The notes below the pieces were generated by a model. It was not told where the DNA came from. It was given only the letters and a program-made list of their open reading frames with translations, and ran no database searches. From contig JAGOBN010000109.1 of the NCBI GenBank assembly GCA_017999235.1, positions 1 to 9,328 of the forward strand: a stretch of 9,328 nucleotides of DNA, read 5' to 3'. A program made the translations under genes and the position numbers. This DNA comes from Anaerolineales bacterium. Lineage in GTDB: Bacteria; Chloroflexota; Anaerolineae; Anaerolineales; UBA6663. Positions 1 through 6,329 of this stretch are shown here, piece by piece (within the stretch, counting starts at the first letter, position 1; every line of letters starts with the position of its first letter).

Positions 1-639
1 TCCCAGGCCGCCGCGGTGGTCTCCGGGGTGGCAGCCCTCATGCTGGCGAATAACCCGGCTTTGACACCGAATGAAGTCAAGTATCGCCTGCATCTAACGG
101 CGCTACCTCAAATGGATTCGGAAACTGGCGAGGCTGGGTATAGCTTGTGGCGCCAGGGTGCCGGCCGCGTCATGGCTCCTGAGGCTGTCTTCACTGATGT
201 ACAAGGCGCGGCAAATGGTGATATGGATATCCAGGCAGATCTGGCTGGCACGATCCATTACCTGGGGCTCAGCTACTATGACCCGGAAACAGGTCTGTAC
301 CGCTTGGTGGGAGACGATGGAACCTGGGCGGGGGGCGCCGGCGTTTGGAATGGTCTTGACGCGCAGATTGTCGGGGGTATTTGGCACAACGGGGGCATTT
401 GGCATAACGGTGGTATTTGGCACAATGGCGGCATCTGGCACAACGGCCTCGTCTGGGACACTGGCGGCATTTGGCATAACGGCGGCATTTGGCATAACGG
501 TGGTATCTGGCATAATGCCGATATCTGGCACGATGGCGGCATTTGGCATAATGGCGGCATCTGGCACAACGGCGGCATCTGGCACAACGGCGTACTAGAG
601 ATGAGCATCCCAGTCATAATCAACTGGGTAAAAGAATAA
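1..639 (+). CDS. Subtilisin-like (S8) serine protease, C-terminal part, with GGIWHN repeat tail; 5' end outside window
   Basis: The frame is open from base 1 and stops with TAA at 637-639, so the gene begins upstream of the window. The first residues, SQAAAVVSG followed by VAALML, align with the GTSMAAPHVSGVAALM block of peptidase family S8, which places the catalytic serine at the very first codon. The Asp and His of the triad must lie upstream. NPALTPNEVKYRL is the usual helix after the catalytic serine, and the segment ending GAGRV closes the catalytic domain at about residue 58. About 65 residues of unassigned sequence follow, then twelve hexapeptides (residues 125-196), then a short tail ending INWVKE. 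Proteins of this family are normally secreted and degrade extracellular protein; that is family knowledge, since the signal peptide is not visible. The terminal repeats may form a surface or adhesion module. The family call is firm; substrate and repeat function are unknown. Confidence 0.88.
   Translation, partial: SQAAAVVSGVAALMLANNPALTPNEVKYRLHLTALPQMDSETGEAGYSLWRQGAGRVMAPEAVFTDVQGAANGDMDIQADLAGTIHYLGLSYYDPETGLYRLVGDDGTWAGGAGVWNGLDAQIVGGIWHNGGIWHNGGIWHNGGIWHNGLVWDTGGIWHNGGIWHNGGIWHNADIWHDGGIWHNGGIWHNGGIWHNGVLEMSIPVIINWVKE
373..588 (+). repeat. Twelve tandem 18-bp units encoding GGIWHN-type hexapeptides
   Basis: Twelve in-frame 18-bp units run without interruption. Ten encode GGIWHN exactly; unit 5 is GLVWDT and unit 9 is ADIWHD, and the residues just after unit 12 read GVLEMS. 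The array therefore keeps three perfect units between variants, giving a 24-residue (72-bp) higher-order period. Trp is invariant in all twelve units. Codons differ between units (GGT, GGC or GGG; ATT or ATC; CAC or CAT; AAC or AAT) while the protein stays the same, which points to selection on the peptide rather than very recent duplication. A regular beta-solenoid or stacked-turn structure is plausible but is inference. Confidence 0.95.
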
Positions 640-646
640 CTACTTA

Positions 647-700
647 AGGCTATCAACAAATCGGGGCAGTCTCTGGACTGCCCCGATTTGTTGATAGCCT
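647..700. terminator. Perfect 25-bp inverted repeat between convergent genes, probable bidirectional terminator
   Basis: Bases 647-671 are the exact reverse complement of 676-700, separated by the 4-base loop TCTG. The hairpin starts 7 bases after the protease stop codon and ends 17 bases before the stop of the facing cyclase/ATPase gene. Position and symmetry suit a terminator serving both strands. There is no proper T-run on either side; the minus strand only has a T-rich stretch after the stem. The stem is longer than most intrinsic terminators, so a mobile palindromic element or RNA-processing site is an alternative. Confidence 0.7.
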
Positions 701-717
701 CTCACCCAAGCAAATTA

Positions 718-3700
718 CTATAGGTCAGTCATCGATTTGGCGACTGCCTGGGCATCGAGTTTGGCTCCCATGCGCTGAAAGATCCCAGCTGCTTTTTCAA
801 ACAACTGCCGAGCGCTGACCTTGTCTCCACGCCCCACCGCCAAACGCCCCAACTGATAGAGGGTTCGACCCTCTCCAAGTAGATTACTGATATTCCGGAA
901 AATCCCCAGACTCTCCTGCAAATAGAGGTCCGCCCGTTGGCTAACGCCTTTTTCGTAAGCAATCATCCCCAATAGGCGCAAGAGGTTCCCGCGCTCCTCG
1001 GTCGGCCCTAATAAGTGTGTACCCGACATCAACTGTAGGGCTTTGGTTGCCCACTGATTGGCCAAATCTGTCTGGCCGGCCCCCAACCAAGCTTCACCTA
1101 ACAAGTAGTAAACATCCGCCAATTGATCCTGCGCCCCGCTCTCCCCCGCGCGTTGAACACACTCTTCTAACACCGCCAGCGCTTCATTCCAATCTCCAGC
1201 CGCGACATGCATGGCCCCGACAAGGCGCTGATTCTGAACCAACAGATAGGACAGCCCTAAATGGTGGGCCGTCTCCATCGCTTCCGTCAAGACAACCGCC
1301 GCCGCGTCTAATTCACCTCGAATAATGCGGAGATAACCAAGGTTACCCTGCACAATCGCCATACCTTCCGCATCGCCGAGTTGCCGCTTAATCTCCAAGC
1401 TCCGGCTAAGATGCGCCAACGCCGCATCCAAATCACCCAGCGCAATGTCCAACAAGCCCAGATTCGCGAGTGAGCCCGCCGAGCCAGCCAGATCGCCAAT
1501 CGATTCGCGAATGCCGACACTGTGACGGACACAATCTGCGGCAGCCGCCCAATCCCCGCGCCGATATGCCACCGCCCCCAGCCGATTATAGAGCGACGAG
1601 ATAACATCCAACGCCGGCGCACCCTCCACCAACGCCAACCCTTGTCCGAGGGTCTGATGCGCGGCCTCCAAATCGCCCTGTTCAAAATGCGTCCAGCCGA
1701 TATCGTTGAGGATCCGGGCGGCTGCAATGGGGCTCGGCTGATCCGCTTGCGCCAGAGCGGTTTGGGCCGCCGTAAAGGCGCCTAGGGCCTGCTCATAATC
1801 GCTCTGCTTTAAATGCGCAGCCCCGAGTTTGCGAAAAAGTTCGCTGCGCTCGGCGGCCAACGCCATCGCCGCCGGCGCCGGAATGCTGTCCAGCGCCGCT
1901 TGGTACTGCAGCCGCGCCGTCCCATATTCCCCGGCGAAAGCCAACACATCGCCCAACCCCATGTTGACCTGAACGGCTTGCGCGATGGAATGGTGCACTT
2001 GCGGCAGCAACCCGAGGGCTTGTTCATAATGCTGCCGAGCTTGATCATTGAGATACGCGCGGGCGGCTTTTTGCCCGGCCAAGATCAGATAATGCAAAGC
2101 CCGCTCAGCACGCGGGCTGAAGGCATAGTGCCGGGCCAGGATTTCCACATGCTTGTCGATCTGATCGGCGTACACCTGCTCTAACGCTTCACCGACTTGA
2201 CCATGCAGCTCACTCTGGCTGCGGCGCAGCAATGTGCTGTAAATGGCATCCGAAACCAGCACATGCCGGAAATTGTATTCGTCGCCGGCGCCGCCCGCCG
2301 GCGGCAGCACGAACTCACGTTCCACCAAATGATCCAGCGCGGGATAGAGCTCCGCTTCAGAGAGCGGCGCCAACACCGAGAGCAGCAACGGCACGCTGAA
2401 CTGCCGGCCAATGACAGACGCCGCCTGCAGGACCCGGCGCTCGGCCGGCCCGAGCCGGTCAAACCGGGCCAGGATCAGCGCCTGGAGGGTCTCCGGCACC
2501 GCCAACGCCTCCGGGTCCGCACCCGGCGTCAAGTGCCAACGCCCGTCCGCCCGTTGGATGACGCCATGATCCAACAGCATGCGCAGGATCTCTTCTAGAT
2601 AATAGGGGATCCCCGCCGCCCGCTGCAGAATGGCTTCCAGCCAGCGCGCCGGAAACTCCGCCATCGGCAGGAGTTGAAACAAGAGCCGCTCACTTTGGTC
2701 CGGCGACAGACTCGTCAAGGCCACTTCCAGAAAACGCTCGCCCAACCGTTCCCGGGCTCGGGCCATCACCCGGCTCAACAGCCCGTCGCCAAAGGGCCGG
2801 GAGAGCACGTAAATCAGCAACGGCGCCTGAGGGACCGACTCCAACAGAAACTGCAACAGTTCCAGCGACGCATCATCCGCCCAATGCAAATCCTCCAAGA
2901 TCAGCCAGAGCGGCTGACGGCGCGCCGCCGCCACGAGCAGATCACGCACGGCAATGAACATTTGCCGGCGCAACTGGCCGGCATCCAGATATTGCAGGCG
3001 CTCAGCGGCCGCCGGATCACTAGGGGTCAGGGACAGCCAGTTTTCCAAATAGGGCAGGGCCTCGGCGGCCGCCGGCCCCAGGACCTCGGCCGCCTGCCGT
3101 TCCAAGACGACGCGCACCTGGGCCTCCGGCGCCTCCGGCGGCACTTCCAGATAATTCCGAAACGCTTCCAGAAACGTCCAATACGAAACCGTGCGCCGAT
3201 AGGTCAGGCTGTGGCCTTCTGCCACCCGCACCGCCGAGCCCGTAATCAGCGACTTCAACTCGCTGGTCAGCCGGCTCTTGCCAATCCCGCCATCGCCCGT
3301 GATCATGACGAATTGACCGGTCTGCTGTGTCACCAGCGCAGTGACGGCTTTTTTCAGCCGGTTGAATTCGGCGTCCCGGCCGATTAACGGCGCCCGCCGG
3401 CCTTCCAGGCCGCGCACCAAACCCGGGTGGGCCTTCAGGCCGACCACCCGGAAGCCGGGCAGCGGCAACGGGAAGCCCTTCAACGCCAAGGGCGGGGTCG
3501 GCTCATAATCCACCACCGCGCGGGTCTGCTGGCAGACGCTTTCGCTGACCACGATGGTCCCGCGCGCCGCGGCCTCCTCCAGCCGGCGCGCCAAGTTCAC
3601 CGTGTCCCCGATGGCGGTGTAGTTCATCATGAGATTCGAGCCGATGCCGCCCACAATCACCGGGCCGGAGTGCAGGCCGATATGCAGGTGCAGATCGGTG

Positions 3701-4191
3701 TCAAAGCGCTGCCGGACGCCGGCGCTCAGGCGCGCCGCCGCCGCCTGCATCTCCAGCGCCGCACGCACCGCCAGTTCCGCATTGTTTTCATGCGCGATCG
3801 GCGCGCCAAAAAGCGCCATTAGGCCGTCGCCGGTGAATTTATCCACCACGCCGTCAAATTTGTAGACGGCCTGGGCCAGCGCTTCCATGGTCTGGCGGAT
3901 GAGGGTATAGAGGTCTTCGTTCTCGAGCTGGCCGGAGAGGCCGGTGTAGCCGCTGATGTCCACAAACAGCACGGTGACGGTGCGGCGTTGGCCGGCCGCT
4001 TCCAAGCCGGCCTGCTGAAAGCGCTGCATCAGCCCAGCGCCCATCATGACACCAAAGTTTTCCGGGGAAAAATCGGCCGCCGGGCGCGCCGGAGCCGGCG
4101 GCGGCGGCGCCTCGCCTAAACGGGCGCCGCATTGGCCGCAAAAGCGCATGCCCCCTGGGTTATCAAAACCGCACTGCCCACAGACCGCCAT
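718..4191 (-). CDS. Zinc-ribbon class III adenylate/guanylate cyclase fused to AAA/STAND ATPase and TPR repeats
   Basis: A 1157-residue multidomain signalling protein. Residues 4-21 form a zinc ribbon (Cys4, Cys7, Cys18, Cys21) followed by a Pro/Ala linker. Residues about 70-250 are a class III nucleotide cyclase: metal-binding Asp78 in FVDISGYT and Asp122 in KFTGDGLMALFG, adenine-contacting Lys118, and Thr192, Asn199 and Arg203 around AIGDTVNLARR. All expected catalytic residues are present, and the Lys/Thr pair is typical of class IIIb adenylate cyclases. Residues about 268-560 are an ATPase with Walker A GDGGIGKS (299-306) and Walker B LILED followed by LHWAD (430-439). From about 690 to the end there are roughly ten TPR-like helical pairs. 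No C-terminal LuxR-type DNA-binding domain is visible, so output is probably cAMP. No membrane segment is seen, so it is likely cytosolic. The ATG at 4189-4191 is supported by the zinc ribbon starting at once; the Shine-Dalgarno is weak (AAGG). The stop is TAG at 718-720. The signal sensed is unknown. Confidence 0.9.
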   Translation of the reverse strand: MAVCGQCGFDNPGGMRFCGQCGARLGEAPPPPAPARPAADFSPENFGVMMGAGLMQRFQQAGLEAAGQRRTVTVLFVDISGYTGLSGQLENEDLYTLIRQTMEALAQAVYKFDGVVDKFTGDGLMALFGAPIAHENNAELAVRAALEMQAAAARLSAGVRQRFDTDLHLHIGLHSGPVIVGGIGSNLMMNYTAIGDTVNLARRLEEAAARGTIVVSESVCQQTRAVVDYEPTPPLALKGFPLPLPGFRVVGLKAHPGLVRGLEGRRAPLIGRDAEFNRLKKAVTALVTQQTGQFVMITGDGGIGKSRLTSELKSLITGSAVRVAEGHSLTYRRTVSYWTFLEAFRNYLEVPPEAPEAQVRVVLERQAAEVLGPAAAEALPYLENWLSLTPSDPAAAERLQYLDAGQLRRQMFIAVRDLLVAAARRQPLWLILEDLHWADDASLELLQFLLESVPQAPLLIYVLSRPFGDGLLSRVMARARERLGERFLEVALTSLSPDQSERLLFQLLPMAEFPARWLEAILQRAAGIPYYLEEILRMLLDHGVIQRADGRWHLTPGADPEALAVPETLQALILARFDRLGPAERRVLQAASVIGRQFSVPLLLSVLAPLSEAELYPALDHLVEREFVLPPAGGAGDEYNFRHVLVSDAIYSTLLRRSQSELHGQVGEALEQVYADQIDKHVEILARHYAFSPRAERALHYLILAGQKAARAYLNDQARQHYEQALGLLPQVHHSIAQAVQVNMGLGDVLAFAGEYGTARLQYQAALDSIPAPAAMALAAERSELFRKLGAAHLKQSDYEQALGAFTAAQTALAQADQPSPIAAARILNDIGWTHFEQGDLEAAHQTLGQGLALVEGAPALDVISSLYNRLGAVAYRRGDWAAAADCVRHSVGIRESIGDLAGSAGSLANLGLLDIALGDLDAALAHLSRSLEIKRQLGDAEGMAIVQGNLGYLRIIRGELDAAAVVLTEAMETAHHLGLSYLLVQNQRLVGAMHVAAGDWNEALAVLEECVQRAGESGAQDQLADVYYLLGEAWLGAGQTDLANQWATKALQLMSGTHLLGPTEERGNLLRLLGMIAYEKGVSQRADLYLQESLGIFRNISNLLGEGRTLYQLGRLAVGRGDKVSARQLFEKAAGIFQRMGAKLDAQAVAKSMTDL

Positions 4192-4225
4192 GGCCGCCTT
4201 GCTTTAGGTCGCACTCGCTGTTCCG

Positions 4226-4231
4226 ATTGTA
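4226..4231 (-). promoter_or_regulatory. Possible -10 hexamer (TACAAT) upstream of the cyclase/ATPase gene
   Basis: In the 92-bp gap between the methyltransferase stop and the cyclase/ATPase start, the minus strand carries TACAAT, one mismatch from TATAAT, 34 bases before the start codon. It is the only A+T-rich hexamer in a very G+C-rich gap. No good -35 hexamer lies 16-18 bases upstream. The gap also holds a 12-bp perfect GC palindrome (4251-4262) without a T-run, so read-through from the methyltransferase gene is also possible. Confidence 0.25.
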
Positions 4232-4283
4232 CAGCAGCCGGACGCCCGGCCGGCGCGCGCCGCCGCCAAAGTTCACCCAGCCT

Positions 4284-4997
4284 TTACGTCGCGCGCTGGA
4301 ACACGCCCAGGAGATGCACCCCCCACCCGGCCGGCAGGCTGGCTTCCAGCAGGACGCTGGCCTGAAAGAGCGCCGCGTTAAAAGCCAGATAGGTGGGATC
4401 CGCAATCACCCGCATGGCTTCCACCCGTAGCCCGGCGCCGGCCGCCAGCGCGGCCAGCTGCGCCGGCGTGTTGGCGCGATAGTACACGCGGAATGTATCC
4501 GCTTCGGCCCGGCCGTATAACGCCGGAATCAAGGCCCGCTGCACGGCGGGGAGCCAGCGACTCACCCGGTTAGCCCAGACGACCGGATGCCGGGCATTGG
4601 GAGTCAGACAGATCAACCGCCCGCCCGGCCGCAGGACCCGCGCGATCTCGCCGAGAACCACCGCGGGACGAGGCAGATGTTCCAGCACCCAAACCGCCAG
4701 CACCAGATCAAATTGGGCGGCGGCGAAAGGTATGGCTTCTCCCAGCCCGCACGCCAAATGCAGCGGGGTGCGCTGCTCCGCCAGCGAGCGCCAATCCGGA
4801 TCCAGACCAACCGCCAACGCCGCGGCTTCCCACACCAATTCCACGACGCCCCCGCGGCCGCAGCCCACGTCCAACAGCCGGCCGCCCGGCGCCGTCTGCC
4901 GCACCAGCCTCTCCAACTCGTCCCCGCTGGGGCGCCAGCCGGGGCGTTGCCGCGCATACCGCGCGCGATAGGCATTTTGAATCTCGAGCGGCAACAT
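4284..4997 (-). CDS. Class I SAM-dependent methyltransferase, Methyltransf_11-like
   Basis: A 237-residue protein with the Rossmann-type SAM-binding pattern: motif I LLDVGCGRGG at residues 41-50, the acidic residue ending strand 2 at Asp66 in VGLDPD, FDLVLAVWVLEHL at 96-108, and RVLRPGGRLICLTPN at about 120-134. The spacing matches stand-alone class I methyltransferases, and the TPN element is common in those acting on small molecules, lipids or glycans. The substrate cannot be told from sequence. The start at 4995-4997 is supported by AAAGGTG on the minus strand (5005-5011), seven bases upstream. The C-terminal 80 residues carry no motif I recognise. The gene lies 92 bp upstream of the cyclase/ATPase gene on the same strand and may be co-transcribed with it. 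It is divergent from the small zinc-ribbon gene across a 307-bp gap. It is not closely similar to the second methyltransferase at 5571-6329. Confidence 0.85.
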   Translation of the reverse strand: MLPLEIQNAYRARYARQRPGWRPSGDELERLVRQTAPGGRLLDVGCGRGGVVELVWEAAALAVGLDPDWRSLAEQRTPLHLACGLGEAIPFAAAQFDLVLAVWVLEHLPRPAVVLGEIARVLRPGGRLICLTPNARHPVVWANRVSRWLPAVQRALIPALYGRAEADTFRVYYRANTPAQLAALAAGAGLRVEAMRVIADPTYLAFNAALFQASVLLEASLPAGWGVHLLGVFQRAT

Positions 4998-5119
4998 CCC
5001 GCTTCACCTTTCTGCTGTCCGGCCGGCCACCGCGTAGCGCTAGCCCAATCCCGCCGCTCTACAGGCGAAACCGTCCGGCCCGCTTCGGGTTATTTTTTCC
5101 CATTTGGGACAAAAGGGGT

Positions 5120-5243
5120 ATGGGCGGCCGGCGCAATTCTTGATAAGGTGGGTCCACTAGCCGACCCATCTCTTGAAACAGCCGCCCGCCCGGCCACCGC
5201 AGGCGAAGCGTAGGGCGGGCGGCGCCTGGCAGGTCGGTTTTTT
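5120..5243 (+). promoter_or_regulatory. Candidate structured leader or small RNA upstream of the zinc-ribbon gene
   Basis: This covers the informative part of the 307-bp gene-free stretch 4998-5304. Four elements occur in order on the plus strand: a 7-codon mini-ORF (5120-5143, MGGRRNS); a 9-bp hairpin with one G-T pair (5146-5154 with 5163-5171); an 11-bp perfect GC stem (5181-5191 with 5213-5223); and GGTCGG at 5232-5237 directly followed by T6 (5238-5243). GGTCGG is the exact complement of CCGACC at 5161-5166, most of which lies in the 3' arm of the first hairpin, so the two pairings exclude each other. That layout resembles a transcription attenuator or riboswitch expression platform, or a small RNA ending at the T-run. 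I recognise no known riboswitch, 6S, SRP or tRNA signature, and I find no convincing promoter. The rest of the gap (4998-5119 and 5244-5290) shows nothing firm. Confidence 0.35.
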
Positions 5244-5304
5244 GAGCCCGGCTTTATCTGCCCTTAACCACGCCCAGGTAAACTGAATCTAGGAGGTAAA
5301 CAGC

Positions 5305-5502
5305 ATGGAACTTGGAACTTGCCCGTACTGCGAAGCACCCGGTCTGGTGCTCACCGTGAAGCCCATGCCCGGAGGCCTGGAAGTCAGCGGACACTGCTTG
5401 ACCTGCGGCTATACCTGTGACAGCGACTATGCCTCGGCTGAAATTGCTGACGATCTGCGCTGCGAATACACCTGGGCGGCGCCGGCCGATACATTGGCTT
5501 AG
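5305..5502 (+). CDS. Small zinc-ribbon protein of unknown function (65 aa)
   Basis: The protein has two cysteine knuckles, CPYC (Cys6, Cys9) and CLTCGYTC (Cys31, Cys34, with an extra Cys38), separated by 21 residues. That spacing fits a single-zinc ribbon. Cys53 stands alone near the end. The tail from about residue 40 is acidic and has no basic nucleic-acid-binding patch. There is no signal peptide or membrane segment, so it is probably cytosolic. The start is well supported: AGGAGG at 5291-5296 is a full Shine-Dalgarno eight bases before the ATG, the strongest in the window. The stop is TAG at 5500-5502. It appears to be monocistronic, with a possible structured leader upstream and a terminator 45 bases downstream. 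I do not recognise a family beyond the zinc ribbon. Zinc storage, a subunit of a larger complex, and a regulatory adaptor are all open. Confidence 0.8.
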   Translation: MELGTCPYCEAPGLVLTVKPMPGGLEVSGHCLTCGYTCDSDYASAEIADDLRCEYTWAAPADTLA

Positions 5503-5503
5503 G

Positions 5504-5531
5504 GCGTGAGAGCGCGTTCCGCTCACGCGCT
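5504..5531. repeat. Two overlapping 7-bp inverted repeats after the zinc-ribbon gene
   Basis: GCGTGAG at 5504-5510 pairs with CTCACGC at 5522-5528, and AGCGCGT at 5511-5517 pairs with ACGCGCT at 5525-5531. The right-hand arms overlap, so only one stem can form at a time. The element starts directly after the stop codon and precedes the main terminator. No T-run follows on the plus strand, so it is not a terminator by itself. Confidence 0.5.
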
Positions 5532-5546
5532 AAAAACCCATCCCAC

Positions 5547-5573
5547 CCGCCGGGCTTCCGCCCGGCGGTTTTA
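5547..5573. terminator. Intrinsic terminator shared by the zinc-ribbon gene and the facing operon
   Basis: A perfect 9-bp stem, CCGCCGGGC (5547-5555) with GCCCGGCGG (5560-5568), encloses the loop TTCC and is followed at once by TTTTATTTA on the plus strand. This is a textbook rho-independent terminator for the 65-aa gene. On the minus strand a T5 run appears about nine bases past the stem, so it may also end the facing nadK-recN operon less efficiently. The T-run overlaps the last codons of the methyltransferase at 5571-6329. Confidence 0.85.
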
Positions 5574-6329
5574 TTTATGGGCGATGACGAAGACCCGGCT
5601 TTCCCGTTCCGGCTCATCGAGCGGCGCGGCCAGTTCCGGGAAGCGGGCGAAATACACCGACGCCCACCCCGCTTGCAGCAATGCCTGGCGCACCTCCGCC
5701 AGCACGAACACCGTGTTATAGACCGTCTCCTCAAACCGCCGATAACTGTCGCGGCCGGCGCGCAGAAAACCGGAGACGCGCATCCACGCCCGGTCACCGC
5801 GCTCGTCAAATACGCCGCGCGAGATCAGGCAGAGGTCTTCCCCCTCCTCCACCGTCAGATTGTTCCAGCGCCGCAATCCCACCCGGGTATTCAGATCAAA
5901 AATGAACTTGCCCTCGTCCAGCAGCGCCGGAAAGACCGCCCGGAAACACTGGCGCAGATCCTCCAGCGTGGCCAGGTGGTTGAGCACATCATAGGTGGCA
6001 ACCGCCAGCCCAAACCGGCCGGCCACGGAGAAGCGCGTGATGTCGCCGCGCTCAAAGCGCGCCTGGCCGGCGGCGATGTATTCGGCGCAGTTCTCGCGCG
6101 CGTATTCCAGCATATCGGCGGAGAGATCCAGGCCCGTGACCCGAAACCCGTGTTCCAGAAAATGTTGCGCCAGCTGGCCGGTGCCGCACCCTAGGTCCAG
6201 GACACTGTGCTCGCCGGCGCCCAGAGGCGTCTGCGTGTAAAACGCCCGCACTACCGGCGCGACGCGCTGGGCAAAATCCGCCCAGCGCTGATTGTAGACC
6301 TGCGCGAACCGCGTCCCGTAGGCCTGCAT
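5571..6329 (-). CDS. Class I SAM-dependent methyltransferase, last gene of the nadK-recN operon
   Basis: A 252-residue protein. Motif I is VLDLGCGTGQ (residues 43-52), Asp68 in VTGLDLS binds the SAM ribose, YDVLNHL is the motif-IV region near residue 118, and a strand ending FIFDLNT follows at about 150. The remaining third is a mixed alpha/beta region with a FEETVYNT segment, as in many Methyltransf_25-type enzymes of unknown substrate. The frame stays open 87 codons further upstream, but that stretch is the recN C-terminus in another frame. The ATG at 6327-6329 directly precedes the conserved FAQVYNQRW start and shares one base with the recN stop (TAATG), so translation is probably coupled to recN. 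A G-run shortly upstream could act as a Shine-Dalgarno. The stop is TAA at 5571-5573 on the terminator edge. Target is unknown; a link to DNA repair is only suggested by position. Confidence 0.85.
   Translation of the reverse strand: MQAYGTRFAQVYNQRWADFAQRVAPVVRAFYTQTPLGAGEHSVLDLGCGTGQLAQHFLEHGFRVTGLDLSADMLEYARENCAEYIAAGQARFERGDITRFSVAGRFGLAVATYDVLNHLATLEDLRQCFRAVFPALLDEGKFIFDLNTRVGLRRWNNLTVEEGEDLCLISRGVFDERGDRAWMRVSGFLRAGRDSYRRFEETVYNTVFVLAEVRQALLQAGWASVYFARFPELAAPLDEPERESRVFVIAHK

Noticed and set aside
373..588. Regular repeats as a possible CRISPR array
   Set aside because: Units are contiguous 18-bp in-frame coding repeats with no spacers.
103..659. Several long open frames on both strands overlapping the hexapeptide array
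   Set aside because: An 18-bp repeat keeps all frames open when one unit is open. These frames are repeat artefacts without start signals or domains.
4708..5007. Alternative minus-strand 99-codon frame at the methyltransferase start
   Set aside because: It is out of frame with the SAM motifs; the 237-residue frame has motif I and a better-placed Shine-Dalgarno.
5079..5098. Small hairpin CCCG-CTT-CGGG followed by TTATTTTTT on the plus strand
   Set aside because: The stem is only four base pairs and no plus-strand gene lies upstream to terminate; too weak to call.
4998..5304. tRNA or known structural RNA in the 307-bp gap
   Set aside because: No T-loop GGTTCGA-type sequence or cloverleaf, and no SRP, RNase P or tmRNA consensus was seen by eye.
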